DNA of 64,000 nt from Brachionus manjavacas (GCA_019054805.1 JAHQIY010000012.1:124001-188000); one strand, 5' to 3'. Shown: positions 1 to 10,960, numbered from the stretch's first letter. Numbers and translations are program-made. Notes: a model not told the origin generated them from the sequence alone.

Positions 1-992
1 AGTCTAAGTTGTTCTTTTTTAATGCACATAATTAATCTTAGTTAAATTTACTCTTAATCTTTATTCGAATAAATCATTAAAATTAACAGTAAAATGACAA
101 CGTTTTAACACTTAAATGTAAAAAATAAAATATTCTCCACCTATTTTTTCTTCGGTTCATTAAGTCTTGTTCAGTAGTCTTCTCTAGGTACAAAAAAGAG
201 AGTGATGATCTAAACTTAAAAATTTATGGAAACAGAGTAATGAACCAAAAAGAAATCAAGTTTCTTGGTATTAAATTTGATTCTAAGTTAAACTTTAATA
301 TACTACTAGACGAAATTAAAAAACGCTGCAACTAAAGGCTAAATGTCATTAAGATATTGTCAAATAAAAAATGGGGTCTCACTCAAAACACACTAGGAAA
401 TTTATATAAATCTTTAGTCGGATCTATTTTAGACTATTCTTTTCCTTGCTTGAATTCATTTTCAGAAAATAATATCAAAAAACTACAAGCAATTCAGAAT
501 ACAGCAGTCAGATGATCCTTAAGTTAAAATATGATACTCCCTCCAACATCGTGCATCATGAAGCTTTTAATAAACTAAAATTACTAACAGTCTCAAATCG
601 GCTTTTCGAGTTGAGTGAGAGATATGTTGGGACAGGACTCAGTCATTCTATTCCATTGGTTGTAATACTGGTGGAGGAATACAAAGAAGGTTTCGAATCG
701 AGATATATTGAATGTCCAACTCCATTCTGTAATTGCTACCTTACTATTTCCTCCTTTTTTCCTGAAACCTGAACTATGTAAACATTTGCCACATGTGACA
801 ATCTATGTCTTCTAAACTTTCATTTTTTTTTAGCTTATTTACTTTATTTTGATTTTGATTTTTTAATTTATTCTGAAGGAGCCCTAGCTCGGTACAGAAA
901 ACAAATAATATAAAATAAAATAAAGATTTTTTTTGATTATTGTCATTTTATAGTAAATTAATTATATCGTTGTAATTTTATCGTGAACCTCC
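1..992. mobile_element. Right part of a TIR DNA element, interrupted by a LINE
   Basis: Bases 1-163 and about 921-992 match, in order, the right-hand part of the complete element at 27949-29420 (there 29205-29420). The shared stretch includes AACACTTAAATGTAAAAAAT and CTTCGGTTCATTAA, and the end near 981-992 is a decayed form of the terminal CCGTGAGCCC. The intact copy runs straight from TTCATTAA into AGATTTTTT. Here a LINE fragment sits exactly between those two words. The left part lies outside the window. Confidence 0.7.
164..920 (+). mobile_element. 5'-truncated Jockey-like LINE (family J1), 3' end
   Basis: Decayed 3' part of a non-LTR retrotransposon. Plus-strand frames give the segment after the RT palm (KEIKFLGIKFDSKLNF near 250-300, then LDYSFPCLNSFSENNIKKLQ near 430-490). 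The frame shifts near 512 and continues to about 772 (LKYDTPSNIVHHEAFNK). Copies at 15.9-16.8 kb (+), 33.6-34.3 kb (-) and 49.5-50.3 kb (+) are recognisably the same family. The copy ends with CTGAAGGAGC-CCTA-GCTCGGTACAG (871-897), a small hairpin, then an A-rich tail. The left border is a clean truncation typical of target-primed reverse transcription. Confidence 0.85.
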
Positions 993-995
993 AAA

Positions 996-2270
996 ATGCT
1001 TAAAAAAAGTCTTTTATTATCATAAAAGATGTAACTTAAATATTAATTTTTCTTGAGTTGAATTTTTTTTGCATTTTTTTTCTTAATTAGTTGAATCTAT
1101 ATCAAAATAATTTTTTTTTAGATTTGTTTCATTTTTCTTTAATTAGCTATTTTTATATCACATTACTTATGATATACTAAATTAATTAAGAATAAAATTT
1201 ATTAGTTGCCAAAGGAAAAAAAAAAGTGTTGATTTTATATAATTAAGTGGATTATTAAATAAATTTGTGGTAAATTTTGCTCGTTTTGTGGTGGAAAAAT
1301 ATATTAGTTATTTTATTTTTATCTTTTTTAAACCTAATTTTAAAATAATTCATTTAATTTAAACAAAATGAATGAATTAATCTTTTATCAATCAAATTAG
1401 AGTGTTCAAAAGAAACAAATACCGAGGTCACACTACTTGTCTTGGATAGAAGTGACCAATTTTTTATTCTTAGAAAAACATTTTTATAAAATTATATTTA
1501 TCATTTTCAAAAAAATTAAACCAAAACAAAATTTTTTTCGAACAAGCGTTCACTTCCTTTGAGAATAAATTAATTTTGTCTGCCCTAATTGACCAAACAT
1601 GTATCCAGTCTTGCTAATAAGTTTTCAAATAAAAAAATTCTCTTTTATTAATCTTTAAAAATCTTCATTTAAATTTTAGACACAATATCCTATTAATCTT
1701 GATTAACTATTCAAAATGAACTCAAACCCTTTTTTATTCAAAATTTTAGAACAGAAACGATGTCTTTGGTAAAATAAAAATGGTCATTTAAATAAAGGCT
1801 AAAGCTATTTTTTAAATTTAAACTTATTAATATATCTGCTTGAATATACTTGGGCTTAATTTTTGATAAATTCATCTTATCTGCTTTGAACTTAATACTC
1901 TTCGCATAAATCCCAATTAAGACGAACAGTCTTAAATTTTAGTTCACTACATAAGTAAAATGCCATTATTTACCCAAAGAGAAATCTAACTGAATTAGCA
2001 AACATTAATATTTTGCATTCAAGTCAATTACGCAATAGATAGCAATTTATTCGCAGATCTAAAATGGAATTGATATCAAAAAAATAAATTGAAATTATTT
2101 TTATTCAAGTAAACGAATTTAAAAAAAAATAATTTTTGGTTCTGGAAAAGGAAAAGGCGATTTAAAAAGAAAACAATCATGAATATTTAGGTGCCTGGAA
2201 ACGCTGAGTGGTAACGCTTGTGAATGGTTACCAATTAAAGTTCGATTGAAATAAAATGCTTTAATCAAGT
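996..2270. other. Gene-free A+T-rich stretch
   Basis: I see no coding region, RNA gene or clear repeat boundary here. It is low-complexity A+T-rich DNA with homopolymer runs, stops in all frames and no transposon protein remnant I could recognise. Confidence 0.6.
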
Positions 2271-2276
2271 TCTGAC

Positions 2277-2852
2277 AGATACAGCTAGAGGCTTTGTGTT
2301 ATACAATCGCTAGGATTAGATAACATATTATGTATTTAAATCGCTACAAAATGAGTGTACTAAGCGTTGTTTGTGTGTGGACGTCTACAAATTGTGTTTA
2401 CAAAGTGATTTAGGAAAGTAAGAGGTAAATCTTTGGCTAAATAGAACAAAAAAAGCTTCAAGTATTTGATAGGGTTTATGTTTGTTTTGATTAATTTAAA
2501 TATCAACTTGATCTAATTTTAGAATTTATTCTTAAATGGATAAATCAGTGGCGGCAAAGCATGTGTTTCGCTTCCAGCTTTTGCCGCTCTTTGCAAGTTA
2601 TCTTTTTCTGGCTTGGAAAATTTTTCCGTCCAGAATCAAACTCGGCCTTTGTTTATTCATCATTTTTATCCATTTGGAATTTTTTGGAATTTTTTTTTAT
2701 CCATGATTAAATCTCCCAAAATATAAAAAAAATAAACGTAGCCAAAAATGCTTTTATAAAAGATTTCTAAGCATTGTTATGTTCTTCAAATTGTACTCAA
2801 AGAATTGAAGGCAAATTTAAATTCAAGTTTTAGTAGTTCAAAATTTTAGTCT
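2277..2852. repeat. Dispersed repeat D1, copy 1
   Basis: Shares several hundred bases with 6733-7179, from GATACAGCTAGAG to a shared AAAATTTTAGTCT. The best-conserved part is a relatively G+C-rich block containing GTGGCGGCAAAGCATG and TTTGCCGCTCTTTGCAAG, whose GCGGCAAA and TTTGCCGC words can pair as a hairpin. This copy has about 100 extra bases (near 2343-2440) that copy 2 lacks. No coding potential was seen. A non-autonomous element of unknown class is the likeliest reading. Confidence 0.65.
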
Positions 2853-3154
2853 CTTATTTAATTTTAAAACTTTATAAAATAATCAATTTTTTTTTAAATT
2901 GTTATTTTAATTTAGAGAAATTCTAGTCAAACCATTACTAAAAATTTTTAGCGTGATTAGCTATTCATTTACAATTACTAATATCTAAGAAAATTTTGGA
3001 TTCACTTTTATCAATTTTGACTTCATCAATTAATACAACTGGTGAAAACGGAGCTTACAAAAAGGTTGATCTTACTGTGGAAACTTTTCTTTAATAAGAG
3101 ATTTAATAAGGGATTTTTTGGTTGCGTCCTAAATTGAAACACTTAAAATAAAAC

Positions 3155-3519
3155 CAGACTTGTTTTTAAGTCACAGTTTTAAGTCTACTTAAATTTTTTT
3201 TTTTTTTTAACTGCTAGTATATCGCGAACTAGAAATATCATTGTTGGTGCTGTAGAAAATCTGGTTGTAATCGTTTAATTTGAAAACGATGAAATACTTT
3301 TTATTTCGATTAAATAAAACCAAAAATTTGGTGAATTTATCAACACTATTAAAAATAAAATGAATAAAAGAGTTAAAAAAATTTTTTTTTCTATTTATTT
3401 TGTATTTGTTTGGAAAAAGCATATAAAAAAATCGATCAGCAACAAATGTCACATTTAAAAAAAAAATTTAAGTCATTGACTTGACTTGACTTAAGACTTG
3501 TGACTTAAAAACAAGTCTG
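3155..3519. mobile_element. Palindromic MITE, AAGTC family, copy 1
   Basis: Begins CAGACTTGTTTTTAAGTCAC and ends with the reverse complement. The ends carry repeated AAGTC/GACTT words (TTGACTTGACTTGACTT at the right). Related copies lie at 52787-53150 and 57349-57580. It encodes no protein. The long T run near 3190 and A run near 3455 sit symmetrically inside the arms. Confidence 0.75.
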
Positions 3520-3593
3520 AATAAAACTCCAGAATTTCAACATCCTAAAACGAACTTAAAACAAATGAGTCCTGGATTTAAAACAGTTTTAAA

Positions 3594-4173
3594 TACAGTG
3601 CTGCTATGATACGATGTTTTTACGTAAATTTACGTAAAATTAAGATTGTAAAATTATGTAATTTACGAAATTTAACGAAAAATTATGTAAAGTTTTTACT
3701 AATTGAAGGTTAATAAATTGGTAATTGAAAAAAATATAGACTGGTTAAATAATAAATAGTTTTTAATTCAAAAAATTTTAGAAAATACAATTTTTCCTTT
3801 TTATTTCAATTTTTTACAATTATTTACCAAATTTTACTTAAATTTACTTTTAAAAAGTTGCTTTTTTACGTAAAATTATGAAAATTTTCGTATTTTTTAT
3901 TTCTTATAAATTACTACGAATTTTCAATGATCAGATTTTAAAAAAAATTACCATTTATAACGCAAAAACGGTCATTTTTTGGCACTTTTAAGCTTAAATT
4001 TACATAATTTACGATTACGATGTTTTTACGTAATTTTACGTTAAGTTACGTTAATTTTCGTAAATTTACTTAATTTTACAATCAGAATTTTACGTAAATT
4101 TTCATAAAATTTCCTATTTTTACGTAAATTTACGTAAAATTACGTAAAAACATCGTTTCGTATCAGCACTGTA
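3594..4173. mobile_element. Tc1/mariner-type MITE with TACAGTGCTG ends
   Basis: About 580 bp bounded by TACAGTGCTG at the left and CAGCACTGTA at the right, each followed inward by ATACGATGTTTTTACG-type sequence, so the inverted repeats exceed 30 bp. The TA at each end fits the TA target duplication of Tc1/mariner elements. Internally, palindromic TTTACGTAAA words recur about every 10-20 bases in both halves. No transposase is present, so it is non-autonomous. The same TACGTAAAATTACG motif marks related remnants near 9040, 9480, 19400, 32420 and 33130. Confidence 0.8.
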
Positions 4174-4317
4174 TGTGATTTCTAAATTCTTATACTCTAA
4201 AATTTCAGTTCAAAAATTAATCAATAATTATGATAAAAATAAAAGTTTTTTCCAAAAAAGAATCCAGTAAAATTAATTAAATTGTTAGAAAAATAATTAA
4301 ATAAATTAACGAATTAA

Positions 4318-4641
4318 CCGTTCTTTGACTATTGTCTATCATTATCAATATATTCTACAAAAAGATCAATTCAAAAATTAGCTAATTCTTATTTCCATTG
4401 TGTTCAAAGATTATTAAATATTCGCCCAAATATTCATGGCAATGATGACTTTAACACTTTAAATATCGAGTTGAATAAATTTAACATCGACGGCTCTCAG
4501 CATAGAATTATCAAACTTCTTGCTCATTTTGTACATAAAATTGTAAATTTAAAAACATCGCCTGTTGACTTAGGTGAAGTTTTAATCAGCAACTGCTCGA
4601 AAAATATTGATTATAATCTAAGAAATTCAAATAACCATTAA
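4318..4641 (+). pseudogene. LINE reverse transcriptase C-terminal fragment
   Basis: An open frame of about 107 codons with no start codon. It has the familiar end-of-RT pattern of LINE proteins: FDYCLSLSIY, then IQKLANSYFHCVQRLLNI, then HRIIKLLAHFVHKI and finally IDYNLRNSNN before the stop. This matches the thumb/C-terminal region in which LINEs usually read YFDYC..LW, Q..Q......L and YNLR. It is 5' truncated. A second, more decayed copy of this kind lies at 10640-10960. Nothing suggests host function. Confidence 0.75.
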
Positions 4642-5329
4642 TATTTTTATTCTTAGTTCATCAATAAATTACTTATCGATGATCTCCAGTTAGATTTTTC
4701 TTATTTAAACGAAGAATAAACAATAACATTAATTTAATTTTTAAGATAGGTGAAGCATAGCTTTATATATGCAAGTAACGAGGCGTTAACTTTTTTTTAA
4801 ATTTATTATTAAGATTATTATTTTTCTAGTAAGTTGAGTTAACTCTCATTTACAGTCTTTACTAAATATTTGTTCAGATTTTGGGTCAAAATGGAGACTC
4901 AATTTTAACCCCCTTAAATTCGACCCTTAACTCTTCAACAAGACATATTGTCTGTCTAAGCTTACCAATGGGCTAGATAGCTCAACACTAAAAGTGAAAA
5001 CTTTAAAATGCTTTAACACTTCCCAGAGCAACCTTATACGAGCCATGTAAGGTTTGTACATGCTGTCACATGTCAAATACTCTTAAGATCTTGAAAATTA
5101 AAAAATAGTAAGGAATATTTTCTTTTATTTTTATTCTTAAATTTTTCATTTTTCTATTTCGATTTCTTATTTTTGTAAACTTTAATTTTTACTTCTCCAC
5201 ACAAATTATCAAAAAAATTGTCTTTAACAAAGAGAAAAAATTATTTCATTAATTCATTGTGTATAAAACAAATTTGTTCTTTTTCTTTGATTCCTTTTTC
5301 CTCTTCCAGTCTTGGTTGAAGCATTTGAT
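4642..5329. other. LINE 3' flank and uncharacterised A+T-rich DNA
   Basis: The first 150 bases are probably the untranslated tail of the LINE fragment ending at 4641. The remainder shows no gene or recognisable repeat. Confidence 0.4.
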
Positions 5330-5567
5330 GGCAGGGACAATTTTTGGATTTTTTCCAATGGCATGGGTTGAATCAAAAAAGCAGTTAACTTTTTAAGGTG
5401 GGATAAAGCAACAAAAGTAAGTAACAGCTTTTGAAATTGTTTGTCCTTGAGATTTGTGGATAATGGAGAGGCTGGTAGAAGTTAGAAGTTAAATAGGGAG
5501 AAGTTGTCAAGGGTCTCCAGTGAGTATGACTGAAATACCACCAAAAGGTTTATCCTTACCGGTGGCC
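5330..5567 (-). pseudogene. PIF1/Helitron-type helicase remnant
   Basis: Minus-strand translation gives KPFGGISVILTGDP (about 5517-5560), matching the Walker B/motif II region of PIF1-family helicases, which usually reads PFGG..V.L.GD..QL.P. About 60 bases further on, LSIIHKSQGQT (about 5430-5470) matches the motif V region (.IHKSQG.T). The spacing is far too short and there are in-frame stops, so the helicase core has suffered a large internal deletion. PIF1-like helicases of this type are usually carried by Helitrons. A decayed cellular PIF1 is possible but less likely in this transposon-rich setting. Confidence 0.6.
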
Positions 5568-6732
5568 TGTTTAAGGCGTTTATCGATTGTTTAATTAGCT
5601 CGTCACCTCGTCACTCGCAAATAAAATTTTGTTAAATTTTTTCTAATTTTGATATTAATTTCAAAAATCTAATTTTTTATTAGTTTTATAAATTTTTATG
5701 TGATTTTTTTTTTTAATAAATGGGCTCAATCATCCCTTTATGGGTTTTGACCTTAGGTCTCTTTAATTGAATTGGAAAAAAAAAGTTCTAAAAATAATCA
5801 ATAATTATTATAAAAATAAAAATTTATTCCAAAAAAGATTCGAGTAAAATTAATTAAATTGTTAGAAAAATAATAAAATAAATAAACGAATTAAACTAAA
5901 TTGTATAAAAATTGATTAAGTGTAGTATTGCTTTCCTTTTGATCATTTATTAAATTTGAATATCGAAGCTCTTTATTTACAGCCTTTGATTTTCTTAGTC
6001 TCATCCATTTGACTCTATTATCTTTCATAAAAATTACCTGTTTCAATTTGGAATACATAAAATTAGAACTACTTGTTTAAAGTGAAATTTAGAATGTTTA
6101 AAGTTGAAGTGTACTAATTTAGAACTTAAATTTTAGTCTTAAAAAATGAACAAATATTTTTTGTTGAAAAATAGGAATGTTGAATTTTGGAATCCTGGAT
6201 TTAGATGTTTTAATTTTAACAGTTTATTTTTGGACGGAATAATTTTACTAGTTTTGAATAGTAAGGAATTAGGTTGCTCGATTCTCACTAGAAGACATTT
6301 TTTTTCTAGTCTTCTAATACTTGAGTTTTAATCAAAATTATAAGCTAAATTTGATTTTCATTTATCCTTTAAATCTTCATTTCTTCTTTTAGCCTTTAAA
6401 TTAAAATTTTACTTTATCAGAATATACCAAATCTAAAATCAAAAAAAAAATTTGGATCACTTGTGGCAAAATCCGATTTTTAGGAGAATTTTACAAAAAA
6501 AATTAAAATTTAATCTCTTTAATACTAGAAACACAATGAAAATCAAAACAATACAAAAATGGACCTTTTCTTTGACCAATTACTTGTGAAACCCATTTCA
6601 CTTCTTTCATTATTTATTCTTTTTTTTAAATATGTTCATCTTCTAAATAATTAAATAAAAAAAATATGTAAAAATTTTCAGACTCAACTGAAGGATCAAA
6701 AAGAGTAATTTAACTCGTTTGCTAAACAAGGC
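5568..6732. other. Gene-free A+T-rich stretch
   Basis: The 61-codon frame at 6146-6331 has no recognisable domain and is probably chance. No RNA gene or transposon end was identified. Confidence 0.5.
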
Positions 6733-7179
6733 TGATACAGCTAGAGCCTTTGTGTTATACAATGGAACGGATTAGATAACATTTTTGCATTTAAATCGCT
6801 CAAAATAAAAACATATTTTCAAGTATTTGTTGGGTTTTTTGTTTGTTTTGATTAATTTAAATATCAACTTGATCTAATTTTATAATTTATTCTTAAATGG
6901 ATAAATCAGTGGCGGCAAAGCATGAGTTTCGCTTCTTGCTTTTACCGCTCTTTGCAAGTTATCGTTTTCTGGTTAGGAAAATATATCCGTCCAGAATCAA
7001 ACTCTGGCTTTTGTTTATTCATCATTTTTATCCATTTTAAATTTTTTTCTCTCAAAATATTAAAAAAATAAACGTAGCCAAAAATGCTTCTATAAAAGTT
7101 TTTCAAGTATAGTTATGTTTTTCAAAAAGAATTAAAAGCAAATTTAAATTCAAATTTTAGGAGTTGAAAATTTTAGTCT
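6733..7179. repeat. Dispersed repeat D1, copy 2
   Basis: Second copy of the repeat at 2277-2852, same orientation, with the same GTGGCGGCAAAGCATGAGTT core and the GCGGCAAA/TTACCGC inverted words. It lacks the roughly 100-base internal segment of copy 1. The borders are inferred only from where the two copies stop matching. Confidence 0.65.
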
Positions 7180-8345
7180 TGTGGGTTATGTCCAAATTGA
7201 AATGGCAATGCTGAATTTAAAATAGCATTAAATAACTTTAACATTATTTAATTTCAAAATTTATTCTAAATTTAAATCAATTAATGGTGATTAAAATATC
7301 TTAGTTAAAATTTATAAATTATAAAACATAAATTAAAAAATAAAATATTTTTATCAATTTTATTAACAAAATTTTTTTAGGAAAATAATGAATTTGAAAA
7401 TTAAAAAAAACGTATTTTTTAACTCAGTCTTTTTTGGCACTCTTTTTATTTTATCATGTAGATTTGATGTAAAAATAAGAAAGCTAAAAAGACAATTAGA
7501 GGAGGACGCTGGTCAGTTTGGAATGGTAATTAACCTCACTTACAGCTCGTGCTAAGTAGTTTTGATAATAAAAAAAGTGAACAAAATTTTGAAAATGTTA
7601 CAATTCAAACAGATGAAAATTAATTTTTTTTTTATTGAATCACTTGAGAAATAAAAAGTTATATCTTCTAAATGGTTTAAACTATTAAAGTGAATTGATA
7701 CTTCTTAGAATATGTTTCAAAGAAAATAACCACCTTTTCTAACAGTGGTTTCTAATCTTAATATTTAAATAAAGTGCTTTTATAATTGTTCAATGAGATA
7801 ATTAAGTTAATTTTGTTTTTTTTTAATCATATTTTTATTTGTACCTAAATCGTATTTTTTACACTATTTTTTTAAATTTTTTTTATTTTTCTCTAAATTT
7901 TACTATTCTGCCTATGAGGCTTGATTAAAAAAAAAATAATAATAATTTTTTAATCCATTTTTATAAAGAACATAATAAACATTAGTTTTTTACAAATTTA
8001 AAATAAACTTGAAAAATATTCAAATTTATTCATTCAAGATTTTCTTACAAGAAAAGTTGTTTGGTAGGTAAGAACCAAAATAAAAGTTAGAACCAAATTG
8101 AAAAAAATAGAAATATTGTATTTTGCAATTAAAAAATCTTTAATAATATATTTTATCAAATTAACGCTCATTTTTGCTTCTTTTTAATAAATTATAACAC
8201 ATACACTTAAAAATAATGATCGTTTTATTAATTAAATACAAATCATCTACACTGCAATTATTACCCAGTCTAAAATCTTCAACCTATTTCCGTCCTTTTC
8301 ACATGTCACCTCTTACATTTTATTATTTATCAATTTTTAATTGTC
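7180..8345. other. Gene-free A+T-rich stretch
   Basis: No coding region or RNA gene was seen. The last part (about 8216-8345) may be the body of a LINE whose 3' hairpin lies at 8349-8405. Confidence 0.4.
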
Positions 8346-8348
8346 TTT

Positions 8349-8405
8349 TTATTATTATTATTATTATTTATTTCATTAAACGTCTTGAAGGCGATGTAAA
8401 GTTAT
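8349..8405 (-). repeat. LINE 3' tail hairpin, family T2, copy 1
   Basis: Read on the minus strand: TTTACATCGCC-TTCA-AGACG followed by TTTAATGAAATAAATAAT. The stem-loop plus an (AAAT)/(AAT)n tail recurs at 36782-36833 and 55083-55150 with different loop and stem bases. That is the expected look of the 3' end of a LINE family or of a SINE that borrows it. Confidence 0.55.
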
Positions 8406-8551
8406 AAAAAAATTTTTTAATAATTATTATATATTAATTAATAATTAATAATAATTAATTATAAAAACAATTATGTTTTAACTTATTTTAATTTTTCTTA
8501 TATTTTTTCTTTACATTTTTATTTTATTTTGTCTTAATTTTTATTTTTTAA

Positions 8552-8582
8552 TCTGAAGAAGCTTTAGCTCGGCACAGATAAA
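8552..8582 (+). repeat. LINE 3' tail hairpin, family T1
   Basis: CTGAAGAAGC-TTTA-GCTCGGCACAG followed by AAACAAATAAATAAATAA. It is the same 3' terminal hairpin and A-rich tail that ends the J1 LINEs at 871 and 50211. The body upstream is too decayed to recognise. Confidence 0.7.
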
Positions 8583-8644
8583 ACAAATAAATAAATAATA
8601 AACATTCGCTCCGTATTCCAGCAAAAATTGTAAGAATTTTTCAC

Positions 8645-8715
8645 CCTCAGTGGGTTTTGAATCCTCCATCCTCTGCTTGCTTGACTAACTCGCAAAACAT
8701 TCGGCTATACGGGCT
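8645..8715 (-). other. Degenerate tRNA-like sequence
   Basis: On the minus strand the stretch begins GCCCGTATAGCCGAATG, resembling a tRNA acceptor and A box (TAGCnnAGTGG), and has GGATTCAAAACCC at about the B-box position (GGTTCRANTCC). The acceptor and anticodon stems do not close properly. It is therefore a tRNA pseudogene or the tRNA-derived head of a SINE, not a usable tRNA gene. Confidence 0.3.
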
Positions 8716-9039
8716 ATAAAGGACATAGATGCTTCCTACATTATTATGGATCCATTACCGCATTGGAATAGTAAAGAGCTAACATTAAAAAAAAATAACA
8801 ATTTTTAAGAAAACTTTTAAAAGTTTTAATTTTTGTCTTATTTTTTGTTAAAAGAAATTATTTAAAAAAAATTTTGTACAATTCTTTCTTTAGCTTAAAA
8901 GACATTAAATCTTGAACACTTTATAATATACACAACTCCGATTGATTCACAATCTAATGGTTCATAATCAAATTAACATCAAAATGATGGACCTCTAATT
9001 GATTTAAAAAAAACAATCAATAATTTAAATTTTAAAGAA

Positions 9040-9532
9040 AATTACGTAAATTTACATTTATTTATCTAAAATTACTTAAAACCAAAAAAGTTTGAATAAA
9101 TTAAATCTTTAAGTAAAGTTTTCAATTTTTTTCATTTTTGCTTTTGAAAAGATTCAAAAATTAGCATTTTAAAAATTTACGTAAAAAGTAAATTACGGAA
9201 GTTCCGTAAAATACCATATTTGGAAAATTTATTAAATATGATCATACATATTTTTTTCTCATGTCTTACTAATGATTTGACCACTTTTCATCTTTAGCTA
9301 TTACAACAGGAATACGAATATATAACTTTTTCAAGGGGTTAATATATCTCTAACATTTTTCGGGATTTTCCCAAGTCTTTTCAAATTCCCGGACAGAAGC
9401 AATAGCATCGTCATCATTTAAAATCTCCTTTTTTTCTAATACAATTTTTAAGATCGTTCCAAACCATTTAAATCAGATTTACTTAATTTTACGTAAAATT
9501 TGGTAAAATTCATGTAGCGAACCACCACTGTA
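9040..9532 (-). pseudogene. Tc1/mariner transposase C-terminal remnant
   Basis: Minus-strand reading, with one or two frame changes, gives VWNDLKNCIRKK, then AIASVREFEKTWENPEKC and YIRIPVVIAKDEKWSNH, resembling the end of a Tc1-type transposase. TACGTAAA-rich DNA flanks it on both sides (near 9040-9060 and 9480-9500). The sequence ends near CACTGTA (9527-9533), matching the terminal word of the MITE at 3594-4173. The catalytic core is missing. Confidence 0.5.
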
Positions 9533-9959
9533 AGAAATTCAAATTTTTAACTTTTATATTCATTCATTCAAACTAAAATAAATTTATTTATCCAACCTTT
9601 TTCAAAGATTACATGTGCAAACATTTAGTCGGTCTTGCAAATAGATTGAAATAAGGCAAACCATCACCAGCAGCAAAAGATGTACCGATTGGTGAAAAAC
9701 GCAAGGAGGAAGATCAAATAATAATTAATAATTCAATTAATAAAAGATTTATTAATTGATTAAAATTCCTTTTTATTTATTTGACTGTTTGTTTTATTTA
9801 AACAATAATATATTTCATTACAAATTAATAGATTTTACTTTTAATATTTAAATTTTACCTAACATCATTTGTTAAATGCTTATTAAAATAAAAAGTACTG
9901 ATCTAATTTAAAAAAAAAAAATAATAAAATTAAAATAATTTACTTATCATTATATAATA

Positions 9960-10505
9960 CAGTATTGCTGTGTTACATGGATCTCAGGTAAAATTACGAT
10001 CTCAAGTAATTTTACTTCATTTTATGAAATTTAACGCTAAAAATGTTATTTTACGGTATTTTACATCAAAATTCGTTAAACATAAAAGGGCTTACATTTT
10101 TTAATAAAAATTCCTAAAAAAATAAACTGAATTTTTTCTAATACTAAAATTACATTTTTTTTATTTTATTCTCTTTAAAAGATTTGTAAAATTTTTACAT
10201 TTTGATGTCGTCATTATTTTCTGGAAATTGCTTTAACTTTTTCATTTTCGTTTCTCGGTGATCTGGTTAGGATAATTTTTTCATTTCATTCCAGAAAATT
10301 TCAATTGGGTTTAGGTCAGTAGAATTATGAGGAGATTTAATCTCTAAAAAATTTAAATTGATAATTAAGTGATTTAAAAATTAATAATTACTAATCCAGT
10401 TGATGTCGTTTTTATCCAGAAAATCTCTACAAAGATGTGAAGGATGCTTCGGGTCTTTGGTCTTTGTCTTGATGCAACTTGATGGTCAGGTCATATTCAG
10501 CAGCG
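9960..10505 (-). pseudogene. Tc1/mariner element remnant with DDE motif
   Basis: Starts near TACAGTATTGC (about 9959), close to the terminal word of the other Tc1-like elements here. On the minus strand, about 10505-10400 translates to KDPKHPSHLCRDFLDKNDIN, matching the second-aspartate block of Tc1 transposases (usually QDNDPKHTS). About 10330-10260 gives DLNPIEIFWNEMKK, the third-catalytic block (SPDLNPIE.W). An internal stretch between the blocks is missing and several stops interrupt the frame, so it is inactive. Confidence 0.65.
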
Positions 10506-10639
10506 GCAAAATGAAGCAAATACTCCGCCAAGATTTTTATATTAAATTATTTTTTTATGTTTTTATAACCATATTTTACAACAACACAGAAACTATTTAA
10601 TCAATTTTATTTTGCCTTGTTTAAACTGTTTAAATTTGA

Positions 10640-10960
10640 CTTTTCAAATTCTGAACATAACGATATAAATAACTTTCTTGAGAAATATGGATTATTTGGT
10701 TTCCTACACAGGTTTTTATCTTGACTCCTAAACTTTGGTTTTAAAATATTTAAACTGAAAAATGGTCCTATTTTATTAAAAGAAAGTTTAAAAGAAAATG
10801 AAATAAGAAACCTTAAATACAATTTAAGGAAAAAAAATAATTTAATTGAACCAGAAACAAAAACAAAATTTGGAGAGCTAACTTTTTAGGATTTTTTTCC
10901 AAAATTAATTAATAATTTTGTAATTGATCGTCTATGTTTGTCTTTCAATCAATTCAAAAC
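10640..10960 (+). pseudogene. LINE reverse transcriptase C-terminal remnant
   Basis: One plus-strand frame, broken by a TGA and a TAG, reads KYGLFGFLHRF, NFGFKIFKLKNGPILLKESL, LKYNLRKKNNLIEPETKTKF and GELTF-FFPKLINN. The YNLR and FFPKLIN words are typical of the last part of LINE proteins and parallel the fragment at 4318-4641. Confidence 0.6.

Noticed and set aside
3207-3452. 81-codon minus-strand frame
   Set aside because: Lies inside the AAGTC MITE and is low-complexity F/N/K-rich; no support as a gene.
8645-8715. Functional tRNA gene
   Set aside because: A-box and B-box-like words exist, but acceptor and anticodon stems fail; kept only as a tRNA-like relic.
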